Shown one piece after another: positions 35,649-43,948 of a stretch of 64,000 nt of DNA. Every line of letters starts with the position of its first letter. The stretch's first letter is position 1. Made by a program: the position numbers and the translations under genes. This DNA comes from CAVVAY01 sp963746465. Its GTDB lineage: Bacteria > Actinomycetota > Actinomycetes > JACCUZ01. The stretch covers positions 62,001 to 126,000 of the forward strand of contig CAVVAY010000002.1 in the NCBI GenBank assembly GCA_963746465.1. The letters run 5' to 3'. Below the pieces are notes generated by a model. It did no database searches. It saw nothing but the letters and a program-made list of their open reading frames with translations, and was not told the origin of the DNA.

Positions 35649-36403
35649 GGGTTCATCACCCGCGCCAGCTCGGGGATGGCAGCCACCTTGTCGGCCGCGG
35701 GGATCTTGCGCTGCTCGTGGAAAGCCAGGATCTGCAGCTCGATGGACATGTCCACCTTGCGGACCTCGACGTCGTCCGGCACGACGAGCACCGTCGGTGC
35801 GAAGTTGAGGATGCTGCTCACGCCCGCGCCGACCAGCCGGTCGCAGACGCCCTGGGCGACGGCAGCCGGGGTGGCGATGACACCGATGGCCACGCCGAGG
35901 TCGCGCACCAGGCGCTCGAGGTCGGCCAGCGGCGCGACCGTGAGCCCGGCGATCTCGGTCCCCACGATGGCGTGGTCGGCGTCGACCAGCGCCTTGATCT
36001 CGAACCCGCGGGAGGCGAAGCCGCCGTAGTTGGCCAGCGCGTGCCCGAGGTGGCCGAGCCCGACGATGACGACCGGCCAGTCCTGGGTCACGCCCAGCTC
36101 GCGGGAGACCTGGTAGACGAGGTACTCCACGTCGTAGCCGACGCCGCGGGTGCCGTAGGACCCCAGGTAGGACAGGTCCTTGCGCAGCTTGGCGGAGTTG
36201 ACCCCGGCGGCCGCGGCCAGGTCCTCGGACGAGACGGTGGACACGCCCTCGTCGGCGAGGGTGCCCAGCGCCCGGAGGTAGACCGGCAGCCGGGCGACGG
36301 TGGCGTCCGGGATGCCCCGCGGGGAGGTGGCGCGCGCACGCGAGACGCTGCTGGCGGCACGGTCGAGGTTCGACCGCTGCGCACTCGTCTCAGGGCTGGT
36401 CAC
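35645..36403 (-). CDS. rex: Redox-sensing transcriptional repressor Rex
   Basis: Repressor that leaves DNA when NADH is high. The N-terminal winged helix (residues about 35-90) has RLPVYLRALGTLADEG and AGVNSAKLRKDLSYLGSYGTRGVGYDV; the Rossmann motif VVIVGLGHLGHALANY lies at residues 112-126. It is 252 residues with a GTG start preceded by GGGAG. It heads the rex-hemA-hemC-hemD-hemB-hemL operon, and its own promoter contains a Rex-type site. Confidence 0.97.
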   Translation of the reverse strand: MTSPETSAQRSNLDRAASSVSRARATSPRGIPDATVARLPVYLRALGTLADEGVSTVSSEDLAAAAGVNSAKLRKDLSYLGSYGTRGVGYDVEYLVYQVSRELGVTQDWPVVIVGLGHLGHALANYGGFASRGFEIKALVDADHAIVGTEIAGLTVAPLADLERLVRDLGVAIGVIATPAAVAQGVCDRLVGAGVSSILNFAPTVLVVPDDVEVRKVDMSIELQILAFHEQRKIPAADKVAAIPELARVMNP

Positions 36404-36448
36404 GGGACTCCCACTCGCCGGTGACCGGATGCCACCGTGGCGCCCGCC

Positions 36449-36477
36449 AGGTTAGGCGCTTGTGAACGAGAGCACAA
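36449..36477 (-). promoter_or_regulatory. rex promoter with overlapping Rex operator
   Basis: On the minus strand TTGTGC and TAACCT are spaced by 17 bases, 46 bases upstream of the rex GTG. The operator TGTGAACGAGAGCACA (36461-36476, plus strand) overlaps the -35 and spacer and matches the Streptomyces Rex consensus at 11 of 13 defined positions. Negative autoregulation of rex-hem is the direct reading. Confidence 0.75.
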
Positions 36478-36500
36478 AGTGAGCGATCCGGGCCACCGGG

Positions 36501-36740
36501 TCAGCCGGTGAGCGCCGCCCGGAGCCGGGCCTCCGAGACCCGCCAGAAGTCGTGCTGCTCGCCGTCGACCAGGGTCACCGGCACCTGCTCCCAGTAGCGG
36601 GCCCGCAGCTGGGGGTCGTCCAGGATGCTCAGCTCCTCGTAGTCCTCACCCAGCTCGGCGGTGACCCGGGCCACCACCTCCCGGGCCTCGTCGCAGAGGT
36701 GGCAGCCGGGCTTGCCGATCAGCGTGACCCGGGGGCTCAC
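36501..36740 (-). CDS. Glutaredoxin family protein
   Basis: A 79-residue thioredoxin-fold protein. The redox motif is TLIGKPGCHLCDEAREVV (CxxC as CHLC), with the cis-Pro segment QVPVTLVDG and a short final helix. Such DUF836-type glutaredoxins are common in actinobacteria; partners are unknown. The GTG overlaps the stop of the acyl-CoA ligase by GTGA. Confidence 0.88.
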   Translation of the reverse strand: MSPRVTLIGKPGCHLCDEAREVVARVTAELGEDYEELSILDDPQLRARYWEQVPVTLVDGEQHDFWRVSEARLRAALTG

Positions 36741-38281
36741 GGCAGCTCCTCGGCCGTTCCCTCGCCGGCACGCAGCCGGCCCTTGGCGACCTTGCCGGTC
36801 GCCGAGTGCGGCAGCTCGTCGACGACCTGGACGATCGTCGGGCGCTTGAACCGGGCCAGCCGGGTGGCGGCGTGGGCGGTCACGTCCTCCGGCCGCAGGG
36901 TGGCGCCGGCCCGCGCCACCACGAAGGCCTTCACGGCCTCGCCGGTGTAGGGGTGCGGCACGGCGATCACCGCCACCTCGGCGATGTCCGGGTGCTCGGC
37001 CAGCGCGTCCTCGATCTCGCGCGGGTAGACGTTGAAGCCGCTGACCAGCACGAGCTCCTTGCGCCGGTCGACGAGGAACAGGTCGCCGTCGTCGTCGGCG
37101 TACGCCACGTCGCCGGTGGCCCACCAGCCCTCGGCGTCCGGCCCGTCGGAGCCGTCCGGCCAGTAGCCGGAGAACAGGTTCGGCCCGCGGACCACGATCT
37201 CGCCGGGGTCGTCGGCGGCGACCTCGGTGCCGTCCTCGTCGACCAGGCGCAGCTCGACTCCGGGCACCGGCCGGCCGATCGAGCCGGCCTTCACCTGCTC
37301 CGACGCGAGGGTGCTGCTGACGACCGGGGCCGTCTCCGTGAGCCCGTACCCCTCGTAGATCGGGCGGCCGACCTCGGTCTGCACCTGCTCGAGCACCGCG
37401 GGCGGCAGCGGCGAGGCTCCGGAGGCCAGCATCCGGACGCCGCGCAGGGACTCGTAGGACTCGGCGGTGGCCCAGGCGACGTACATCGGCGGTGCGCCCG
37501 GGATGTTCGTGACCCCCTCGGCCCGGACCAGCTCCGCGGTCGCCACCGGCTCGAAGCGCTCGACCAGCACTCCCGTCGCGCCGGTGGCGACGACCATGCC
37601 GAGGCCGGTGTTGAGGCCGTAGATGTGGAACAGCGGCAGCACGAGCAGCACGACGTCGTCCGGGCCCATCGGGCTGGGCTCGAGAGCCTGGCACTGCTCC
37701 AGGTTGGCGAGCAGGGCGCGGTGGCTCAGCATCGCGGCACGCGGCTGGCCGCTGGTGCCCGAGGTGAACATCAGGACCGCGAGGTCCTCGTCGCCGCGGT
37801 CCTGCGACGGCGCCGCCCGGTTGCTGCGGCCCGCAGCCGTGACCGAGTCGAGACCGGCCGGGTCGACGAGCACCCGGTGGGTGCCGGCGACCGCCTCCTC
37901 GACGACTCCCAGCGTCGAGTCGTCGCAGAGCACCACCTTGGCGTCGGCCTCGCCGAGCAGTCGCGCGGTCTCCGGCGCCGTGTAGCCGGTGTTCAGCGGG
38001 ACGGCGACCAGACCGGCACGGAGCACGCCGAAGTACGACGTCACGAAGGCCGGCGTGTTCGCCATCGCGAGCGCGACCCGGTCGCCGACGTGCAGGCCGA
38101 GGTCGCTGCGCAGTCCTGCCGCAGTGGCGTCGACGTCGGCCTCGAGGGACCGCCAGGAGACGGTGGTCCGGCCGCCGTCCGCCGGCTGGTGCACCAGCGC
38201 GATGTCCTCGGGGCTGCGGGCGGCGGTGGCGCGCAGGACGTGCGCGAGGTTGGTCGGGTTCTCGCTGCCGGCGGCGCCCAC
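36737..38281 (-). CDS. AMP-dependent acyl-CoA synthetase
   Basis: Adenylate-forming ligase of 514 residues, probably for medium- or long-chain fatty acids. Motifs in order: VLMFTSGTSGQPRAAML (P-loop, with Arg in place of the usual Lys), PIYEGYGLTETAPVVSS, WWATGDVAYADDDGDLFLVDRRKE split over the A8 hinge, and LPHSATGKVAKGRL with the catalytic Lys. GTG start. It is translationally coupled to the glutaredoxin gene. Substrate range cannot be read from sequence. Confidence 0.9.
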   Translation of the reverse strand: MGAAGSENPTNLAHVLRATAARSPEDIALVHQPADGGRTTVSWRSLEADVDATAAGLRSDLGLHVGDRVALAMANTPAFVTSYFGVLRAGLVAVPLNTGYTAPETARLLGEADAKVVLCDDSTLGVVEEAVAGTHRVLVDPAGLDSVTAAGRSNRAAPSQDRGDEDLAVLMFTSGTSGQPRAAMLSHRALLANLEQCQALEPSPMGPDDVVLLVLPLFHIYGLNTGLGMVVATGATGVLVERFEPVATAELVRAEGVTNIPGAPPMYVAWATAESYESLRGVRMLASGASPLPPAVLEQVQTEVGRPIYEGYGLTETAPVVSSTLASEQVKAGSIGRPVPGVELRLVDEDGTEVAADDPGEIVVRGPNLFSGYWPDGSDGPDAEGWWATGDVAYADDDGDLFLVDRRKELVLVSGFNVYPREIEDALAEHPDIAEVAVIAVPHPYTGEAVKAFVVARAGATLRPEDVTAHAATRLARFKRPTIVQVVDELPHSATGKVAKGRLRAGEGTAEELP

Positions 38282-38329
38282 CGGCGCAGTCTGGCACAGC
38301 CAGGTGGGGGCAACCGGCCGCTACCGCCG

Positions 38330-38335
38330 TACGCT
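38330..38335 (+). promoter_or_regulatory. Predicted -10 element for leaderless HAD gene
   Basis: TACGCT lies 8 bases before the ATG of the HAD hydrolase gene, identical in motif and spacing to the one before menF. Confidence 0.55.
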
Positions 38336-38343
38336 CACCCGAC

Positions 38344-39225
38344 ATGCGGCTGCGACGTTCCCCCGGCGACGGCGGTCCGGACGCCGACGCGGTCGCCGCG
38401 GGCCAGGCGTCGGCCGCGGCGGCTGAGGTCGAGGCCGCGCTGCAGGTGCCCCTCGACCCCACGGCGGCCGCCTTCTTCGACGTCGACAACACCGTCATGC
38501 AGGGTGCGTCGATCTATCACCTGGCCCGCGGCCTGTACGCCCGGGACTTCTTCACCGCCCGCGACATCGGCCGGTTCGCGTGGCAGCAGGGCAAGTTCCG
38601 GCTGCTCGGCCGCGAGGACATGGACAACGTGCACGAGGCCCGCGAGACCGCGCTGTCCTTCGCGGCCGGGCACACCGTCGCCGAGCTCACCACCATCGGC
38701 GAGGAGGTCTTCGACGAGGTGATGGCCGCGAAGGTGTGGCCGGGCACCCGTGCGCTGGCCCAGATGCACCTGGACGCCGGGCAGCGGGTCTGGCTGGTCA
38801 CGGCCACGCCGGTCGAGGTGGCCACGGTGATCGCGAAACGGCTGGGCCTGACCGGCGCTCTGGGCACGGTGGCCGAGACCCAGGACGGCGTCTACACCGG
38901 CCGGCTGGTCGGCGAGATCCTGCACGGGCAGGCCAAGGCGGAGGCCGTGACCGCGCTGGCGGGGCGCGAGGGGCTGGACCTGGGCGCCTGCTCGGCGTAC
39001 TCCGACTCGGCCAACGACATCCCCCTGCTCAGCCTGGTCGGGCACCCGTGCGCCATCAACCCCGACGCCAAGCTGCGGGCGCACGCGCGCGAGCACGGCT
39101 GGCGGGTCCGCGACTACCGCACCGGGCGCAAGGCGGTGCGCGTCGGCGTCCCGACCGCGGCTGCCGCCGGGGCGCTGGCCGGGGCCCTCGCCGCCGCCGC
39201 GTCGGCCCGCCGGAAGGACACCTGA
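38344..39225 (+). CDS. HAD-IB family phosphatase (SerB-like)
   Basis: A 293-residue HAD phosphatase. Motif I is AAFFDVDNTVMQGAS (Asp nucleophile), motif II VWLVTATP, motif IV ACSAYSDSANDIPLL. A C-terminal Ala-rich hydrophobic stretch (VPTAAAAGALAGALAAAAS) may anchor it. Relatives act on phosphoserine or on phospholipid precursors. In actinobacteria this gene type is usually next to the sigma factor gene as here. Confidence 0.88.
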   Translation: MRLRRSPGDGGPDADAVAAGQASAAAAEVEAALQVPLDPTAAAFFDVDNTVMQGASIYHLARGLYARDFFTARDIGRFAWQQGKFRLLGREDMDNVHEARETALSFAAGHTVAELTTIGEEVFDEVMAAKVWPGTRALAQMHLDAGQRVWLVTATPVEVATVIAKRLGLTGALGTVAETQDGVYTGRLVGEILHGQAKAEAVTALAGREGLDLGACSAYSDSANDIPLLSLVGHPCAINPDAKLRAHAREHGWRVRDYRTGRKAVRVGVPTAAAAGALAGALAAAASARRKDT

Positions 39226-39360
39226 GGGGATCTGGGCCGATTTGGTCCTGGCGGCTACCCGTGGGTAGCGTCGGAACGCCGCCCGAGACGTTCGTCACAC
39301 CGGACCCGCGGGTATGGCCCGTCCACACGCCGCTTCGCCCGCCCGTGGAAGGGGGTCGAC

Positions 39361-40068
39361 GTGCGCCGCCTGCTCGCCCCGGTCGCGCTCGCCGAGCTGC
39401 ACGCCCTGGTGGGCGCCGCGGGCGCCCCCCGCGGCCTGGTCCTGGCGATGGCTACGACCGGCGTCGCCGGCACTGCGCCCGGCGGCGGGCTCGGCGGCGG
39501 CGACGTCACCGACGACCCGGAGCGCGAGCGGATCGCCGGCCTGGTGACGTTGGCCCAGCAGGGCGACGCCGAGGCGTTCGGGATGGTCTACGACTGCTAC
39601 GTCGACCAGATCTTCCGGTACCTCTACTACCGGGTGGGCTCGCACGCCCTGGCCGAGGACCTCACCTCGGAGACGTTCCTGCGCGCGTTGCGGCGGATCG
39701 ACTCCTTCACCTACACCGGCAAGGACATCGGGGCCTGGTTCACCACCATCGCCCGCAACCTGGTCACCGACCACGTGAAGTCCAGCCGGTTCAAGCTCGA
39801 GGTCTCCACCGCGGACATGCTCGACGCCGACCGCGCCGACGACGGGATCGAGCAGCAGGTCCTCGACCGGCTGCAGAACGCCGCCCTGCTCGACGCCGTC
39901 CGCCAGCTGAAGCCGGAACAGCAGGAGTGCGTCGTCCTGCGGTTCCTGCAGGGGCTCAACATCGCCGAGACGGCCGAGGTGATGGGCCGTTCCGAGGGGG
40001 CGGTGAAGCAGCTGCAGCTGCGGGCCGTCCGGGCGCTGGCCAAGCTGCTCCCGGAGCAGGCGTCATGA
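39361..40068 (+). CDS. ECF-type RNA polymerase sigma factor, BldN-like
   Basis: Sigma-70 family factor with regions 2 and 4. Region 2 is AFGMVYDCYVDQIFRYLYYR followed by LAEDLTSETFLRALRRIDSF and WFTTIARNLVTDHVKSSRF; region 4 is LKPEQQECVVLRFLQGLNI and MGRSEGAVKQLQLRAVRALA. An N-terminal extension of about 60 residues, Gly/Ala-rich, resembles the pro-region of Streptomyces BldN. GTG start with GAAGGGGG upstream. The gene order (heme genes, rex, HAD, sigma, membrane partner) matches my memory of the bldN neighbourhood. Confidence 0.88.
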   Translation: MRRLLAPVALAELHALVGAAGAPRGLVLAMATTGVAGTAPGGGLGGGDVTDDPERERIAGLVTLAQQGDAEAFGMVYDCYVDQIFRYLYYRVGSHALAEDLTSETFLRALRRIDSFTYTGKDIGAWFTTIARNLVTDHVKSSRFKLEVSTADMLDADRADDGIEQQVLDRLQNAALLDAVRQLKPEQQECVVLRFLQGLNIAETAEVMGRSEGAVKQLQLRAVRALAKLLPEQAS

Positions 40069-40168
40069 CGCCGCGCGCCCAGGCCGTAACCGCTGTCCGG
40101 GCGGGTCGTTGTCAGGTCGGTCGCATCCACGGGGACGACCGGCACGACGAGCAGAGGGGGGCCGGCAG

Positions 40169-41422
40169 ATGACCATGATCGTGTCGGCACGACGCCGGCA
40201 GGCGGAGGAGCTCGAGCGGCTTCTGTCCGGCGGCCGGGCGAGCACGCCCGAGGCTGCCAGGGACCTGGCGCCGCTGGCCGAGCTGGCCCGCAGCCTGGTC
40301 CCCGCGCAGCACGCGCCGTCGGACGACTTCCGGGCCGCGCTGCGTGCCCGGCTCGTCGCCGAGGCGGCCGCCCGGGTGCCCGCGCCCGCCGTACCGGCCC
40401 AGCAGGCCCGGCCCAGCGCCCCCGCCCGGCTGCGGCAGGCGGTCGCCGCCGTCGCCGTCGCGTCGGTGGTCACCGGCGTCGGCGCCGCGGCCGCGAGCAC
40501 CCAGTCGCTGCCCGGGGACACGCTCTACGGGCTCAAGCGCCAGATCGAGAACGTCCAGCTGGACCTCGCCCGCGGCGACCTTGGGCACGGCCGCGAGCGG
40601 CTCCAGCAGGCCGATGCCCGGCTGTCCGAGGCCGAGGCGCTCACCGCCTCGGAGCACGGCACCGACGCTGCGACCAGGGCACTGGTGATGAAGGCGCTGG
40701 ACGACATGGACGCCGCCGTGGTCCTCGGCGTCGAGGACCTGAACCGGGCCTACCGCGAGACCGGCGACGACGAGCCGCTGCTCGTGCTCGACCGGTTCGT
40801 GACCGAGCAGCGCGAGCGACTGGCCGACCTGATGCAGCTGCTCGACCCCGAGCTGCGCGCCCGGGCCGAGCTGATCGCCGAGCGCCTCGCCACCCTCGAC
40901 CAGCAGGTAGCAGCCCTGCTCGGCTTCCGGGTCGACTCGGCCCGCGCCGCCGCCGACCGGGGCCTGACCGCCTCCGGCGACGGCTGGGCGGTCGGCCGGC
41001 TGGTCGACCGGGCCGCGGCCACCGCGGCCGGGACCGGTGCTGCGGTCGGCGACGGCGGGCTCGGTGCCCGTGGCGACCGCACCACCAGCACGTTCGAGGC
41101 GAGCACCGGTGTCGGGGACGTCGTCGACGCGGTCGGCGACGTGACGGGCGCTGCGACCGGCGGCGGCAGCACCACGGCTGCCCCCGGCGGCCCCGGCACC
41201 GGCCCGATCGGCACCGTCGTCGAGGGCCTGCGCGGCGGCAGCACGACCAGCGTCCCGCAGATCCCCACGACCCCGGACCCGGTCCCGAGCGTCTCGGTTC
41301 CGCCGCCGCCGGCCCCGCCCCCCGTGGTCCCCGATCCGGTGGGCGCGGTGACCAGCGCCGTGCCGCTGCCTCCGGGTCCGACGCCGCCCTGCGTCCCCGT
41401 ACCGCCGCTGACCAGCTGCTAG
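40169..41422 (+). CDS. DUF5667 membrane protein next to the sigma factor (possible anti-sigma partner)
   Basis: A 417-residue protein. An N-terminal cytoplasmic part (EELERLLSGGRASTPEAARD, APSDDFRAALRARLVAEAA) resembles the short sigma-binding segment seen in ECF partners; one membrane helix follows (about residues 94-112); then an extracytoplasmic helical DUF5667 domain beginning STQSLPGDTLYGLKRQIENV, and a Gly/Pro/Thr-rich tail ending PPCVPVPPLTSC. The ATG with AGAGGGGG upstream is preferred to a GTG 60 bases earlier. Position after the sigma gene suggests control of it, as RsbN does for BldN. Confidence 0.8.
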   Translation: MTMIVSARRRQAEELERLLSGGRASTPEAARDLAPLAELARSLVPAQHAPSDDFRAALRARLVAEAAARVPAPAVPAQQARPSAPARLRQAVAAVAVASVVTGVGAAAASTQSLPGDTLYGLKRQIENVQLDLARGDLGHGRERLQQADARLSEAEALTASEHGTDAATRALVMKALDDMDAAVVLGVEDLNRAYRETGDDEPLLVLDRFVTEQRERLADLMQLLDPELRARAELIAERLATLDQQVAALLGFRVDSARAAADRGLTASGDGWAVGRLVDRAAATAAGTGAAVGDGGLGARGDRTTSTFEASTGVGDVVDAVGDVTGAATGGGSTTAAPGGPGTGPIGTVVEGLRGGSTTSVPQIPTTPDPVPSVSVPPPPAPPPVVPDPVGAVTSAVPLPPGPTPPCVPVPPLTSC

Positions 41423-42552
41423 AAGAAGATCGAGCGGCGGGACATCAGCAGGCGGTAGAGGGTGTGCTGGATCGTCTCGCGCACCTGGTCGGTGAGGTTG
41501 AACACCAGCATCGGGTCGTCTGAGGCGCCGAGGCCGAAGCTGTCGGTGGGTACCGGCTCGCCGAACTCGATGATCCACTTGCTGGGGAGCGGGATCGCGC
41601 CGAGCGGGCCGAGCCACGGGAAGGTCGGGGTGACCGGCACGTAGGGCAGCCCGAGCAGCCGGGCCAGCGTCTTGACGTTGCCCAGGATCGGGTAGATCTC
41701 CTCGGCCCCGACGATCGAGCACGGCACGATCGGCACTTGCGCCTTGAGCGCGGCCGAGACGAACCCGCCCCGGCCGAAGCGCTGCAGCTTGTACCGCTCC
41801 GAGAACGGCTTACCGATGCCCTTGAAGCCCTCCGGCCAGACCCCGACTATCTCGCCGCGCCCGAGCAGCCGCTCGGCGTCTGCGTTGCAGGCCAGCGTCG
41901 TGCCGCTCTTGCGCGCCAGCTCGCTGATGATCGGCGTCTGGAACACCAGGTCGGCGCCGAGCATCCGCAGGTGGCGGTGCGCGGGATGGTGGTCGAGCAA
42001 GGCGATCTGGGTCATCACCGAGTCCAGCGGGATGGTGCCCGAGTGGTTGGCCACCACCAGCGCCCCGCCCTCGGAGGGGATGTTCTCCAGGCCGCGCGCC
42101 TCGACCCGGAAGTAGTGCTCGTACAGCGGTCGCAGTGCCGCCAGCAGCACGTGCTCGGTGAGCTCGGGGTCGAAGCCGAACTCGTCCACCTCGACGTCGC
42201 CGGTCAGCCGGCGGCGGACGAACGCGAGCGCCGCCGCCACCCTGCGCTCCCAATCCGGTAGCTCGGAGGCCTCGGTCGGCTCCGGGTCGGGCAGCGCGTC
42301 CAGCAGCTCCTCGACCGCGGGCCCGGTGGCCTCCGCCGGAGAGCTGGTCTTGGCTGCCGTCGTACGCCGGCGCACCGGCGGCGCCGGCCGACCGGGCTCG
42401 GCCCCGGTGGCCGCGTCGCCGAGCAGCGGGGTGGCCCGCCGGCGCCGGGACCGCTCGCCGGAGGCCCGCGACGCCCCGGCGGCGACGGCGTCGGCCGCCG
42501 AGGACCGGCGCGGCTCGTCGCCCCCGATGGGGATCACCCGGGCGTCAGGCAT
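41419..42552 (-). CDS. Lysophospholipid acyltransferase family protein (PlsC domain)
   Basis: Glycerophospholipid acyltransferase domain in the C-terminal two thirds: motif I VVANHSGTIPLDSV (NH-x4-D form extended), motif III GVWPEGFKGIGKPFSERYKL and VPIVPCSIVGAEE. The first 95 residues are Arg/Ala/Pro-rich and low complexity. It is 377 residues. Its stop codon shares the palindrome CTAG with the stop of the convergent DUF5667 gene, and its start overlaps the epimerase gene by eight bases. Confidence 0.9.
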   Translation of the reverse strand: MPDARVIPIGGDEPRRSSAADAVAAGASRASGERSRRRRATPLLGDAATGAEPGRPAPPVRRRTTAAKTSSPAEATGPAVEELLDALPDPEPTEASELPDWERRVAAALAFVRRRLTGDVEVDEFGFDPELTEHVLLAALRPLYEHYFRVEARGLENIPSEGGALVVANHSGTIPLDSVMTQIALLDHHPAHRHLRMLGADLVFQTPIISELARKSGTTLACNADAERLLGRGEIVGVWPEGFKGIGKPFSERYKLQRFGRGGFVSAALKAQVPIVPCSIVGAEEIYPILGNVKTLARLLGLPYVPVTPTFPWLGPLGAIPLPSKWIIEFGEPVPTDSFGLGASDDPMLVFNLTDQVRETIQHTLYRLLMSRRSIFF

Positions 42553-43588
42553 GGCTTCCGCCCCGGCTGGCGACGGTGTCCAGGACGTCCACGACCTTGC
42601 TCTCGACCGCGCCCACGACCTCCGCCGACAACGGCCCGCGCAGACCCTGCCGGTCGACGAAGTCGTCGAAGGCCTCCCGGGTCGAGTAGCGCGGCGTGAA
42701 GTCGAGCACGTCCTTCATCCGGCTGGTGTCGACGACGCGCCCGTAGGACAGGAACCGCACCTGCTCGGAGGAGAAGTCGGCCACGCCGAGCCGGCGCAGG
42801 GCCTGCCCGATCCAGGGCGCGGCCGGCTGCGGGATCGGCAGCGACGGGCGACCGGCGCGGCGGATGGCCTGGGACAGCGTCATCACCCCGTCACCCGCGA
42901 TGTTGTAGGTGCCGCCGTGGTCGCCGAGCGTCGTGCGCCACAGCACCTCGAGCCCGTCGCGCTCGTGGATGAACTGCAGCCGCGGGTCGAAGCCGAGCAC
43001 GGTGGGCACGACCGGGAGCGAGAAGTACGACGTCAGCGGCGTGCGCACCTTGGGGCCGACGAAGTTGGCGAACCGCAAGGTGGTCACCGCGACGTCCGGG
43101 CGGCGCCGGGCGAACCCGCGGACGTAGCCCTCGACCTCGACGGAGTCCTTGGCGTACCCGGTGCGGGCCATCGCGTTGGGCTCGAGGTCCTCGGTGAACA
43201 GCGCCGGGTCCTGCGGTGAGGAGCCGTAGACCGCGGTCGAGGACTTGACCACCAGCTTGCGGACGCTGGGCGCCTTCTGGCACGCGGCCAGCAGCTGCAT
43301 GGTGCCGATGACGTTGATCTCCTTCATCATCGCCCGGCCACCGGCGTCCAGCGGGGTGGCGAGCACCGCCATGTGCACGACCGTGTCGACCTCGGCCCGC
43401 GAGATGACCTTGCCGATCACCGGGTTGCGGATGTCGGCCCGGACGAACTCGGCGTCACCCAGGTCGGTCTTCGGCGGGACGACGTCCACGCCGATCACCC
43501 GCGAGATGTCCGGGTCGGCCTGCAGCAGCTGGGTGAACCGACCACCGAGGTAGCGCGAGACCCCGGTGACCATGACGACCCGGCCCAC
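42545..43588 (-). CDS. NAD-dependent epimerase/dehydratase family protein (SDR)
   Basis: Extended short-chain dehydrogenase of 347 residues. The nucleotide motif VVMVTGVSRYLGGRF is a variant of TGxxGxxG, followed by DVVPPKTDLGDAEFVRADIR; the catalytic region is VVKSSTAVYG (Ser/Thr) and TGYAKDSVEVEGYV (Tyr-x3-Lys). GTG start preceded by GGGGAGG. It is coupled to the acyltransferase, which suggests work on a lipid or polyprenyl-linked sugar (inference). Confidence 0.88.
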   Translation of the reverse strand: MGRVVMVTGVSRYLGGRFTQLLQADPDISRVIGVDVVPPKTDLGDAEFVRADIRNPVIGKVISRAEVDTVVHMAVLATPLDAGGRAMMKEINVIGTMQLLAACQKAPSVRKLVVKSSTAVYGSSPQDPALFTEDLEPNAMARTGYAKDSVEVEGYVRGFARRRPDVAVTTLRFANFVGPKVRTPLTSYFSLPVVPTVLGFDPRLQFIHERDGLEVLWRTTLGDHGGTYNIAGDGVMTLSQAIRRAGRPSLPIPQPAAPWIGQALRRLGVADFSSEQVRFLSYGRVVDTSRMKDVLDFTPRYSTREAFDDFVDRQGLRGPLSAEVVGAVESKVVDVLDTVASRGGSHA

Positions 43589-43621
43589 TCACGCCTCCCC
43601 TGGCAGCTCGATGAGTTCTGG

Positions 43622-43720
43622 CTACTTCTTGTTACGACGCTGGACGCGTGTCTTCTTCAGCAGCTTGCGGTGCTTCTTCTTGGCCATCCGCTTGCGGCGC
43701 TTCTTGATGACGGAACCCAC
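43622..43720 (-). CDS. Ribosomal protein bS22-like (AURKAIP1/COX24 domain)
   Basis: A 32-residue, extremely basic protein: MGSVIKKRRKRMAKKKHRKL, then LKKTRVQRRNKK. This sequence is nearly invariant in actinobacteria and is the extra ribosomal protein bS22 seen in mycobacterial ribosomes. GTG start, with GAGGT upstream. It is too short for most ORF callers. It lies 33 bases after which the epimerase gene begins on the same strand. Confidence 0.93.
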   Translation of the reverse strand: MGSVIKKRRKRMAKKKHRKLLKKTRVQRRNKK

Positions 43721-43910
43721 GAGGTGGACCTCTTCGGTGGACGGGACGGAGGAGCTGGCACGGATGCCGGGGGCGCACGCGGTGCGCCACGCCTGGTCCG
43801 AGCCTACCTTCCGGCCGTCACGCAGCGCGACGCCGGAGCCCGCGGCCGACCTGGGCCGAAACCGTGACCTCCCTCACGCCGGCTCGTTAGGCCGCCTGAC
43901 ATCCGAGGTC

Positions 43911-43927
43911 CCGGGCCGCCGGCCCGG
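43911..43927 (+). promoter_or_regulatory. GC hairpin in the leader of the M36 protease gene
   Basis: CCGGGCC and GGCCCGG form a perfect 7-base-pair stem around a 3-base loop, ending 10 bases before the GGAGGA binding site of the protease gene. It may stabilise the mRNA. The rest of 43721-43948 holds no gene; no strong promoter hexamers are seen. Confidence 0.45.
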
Positions 43928-43948
43928 CCCGTCCTGTGGAGGAAACCC

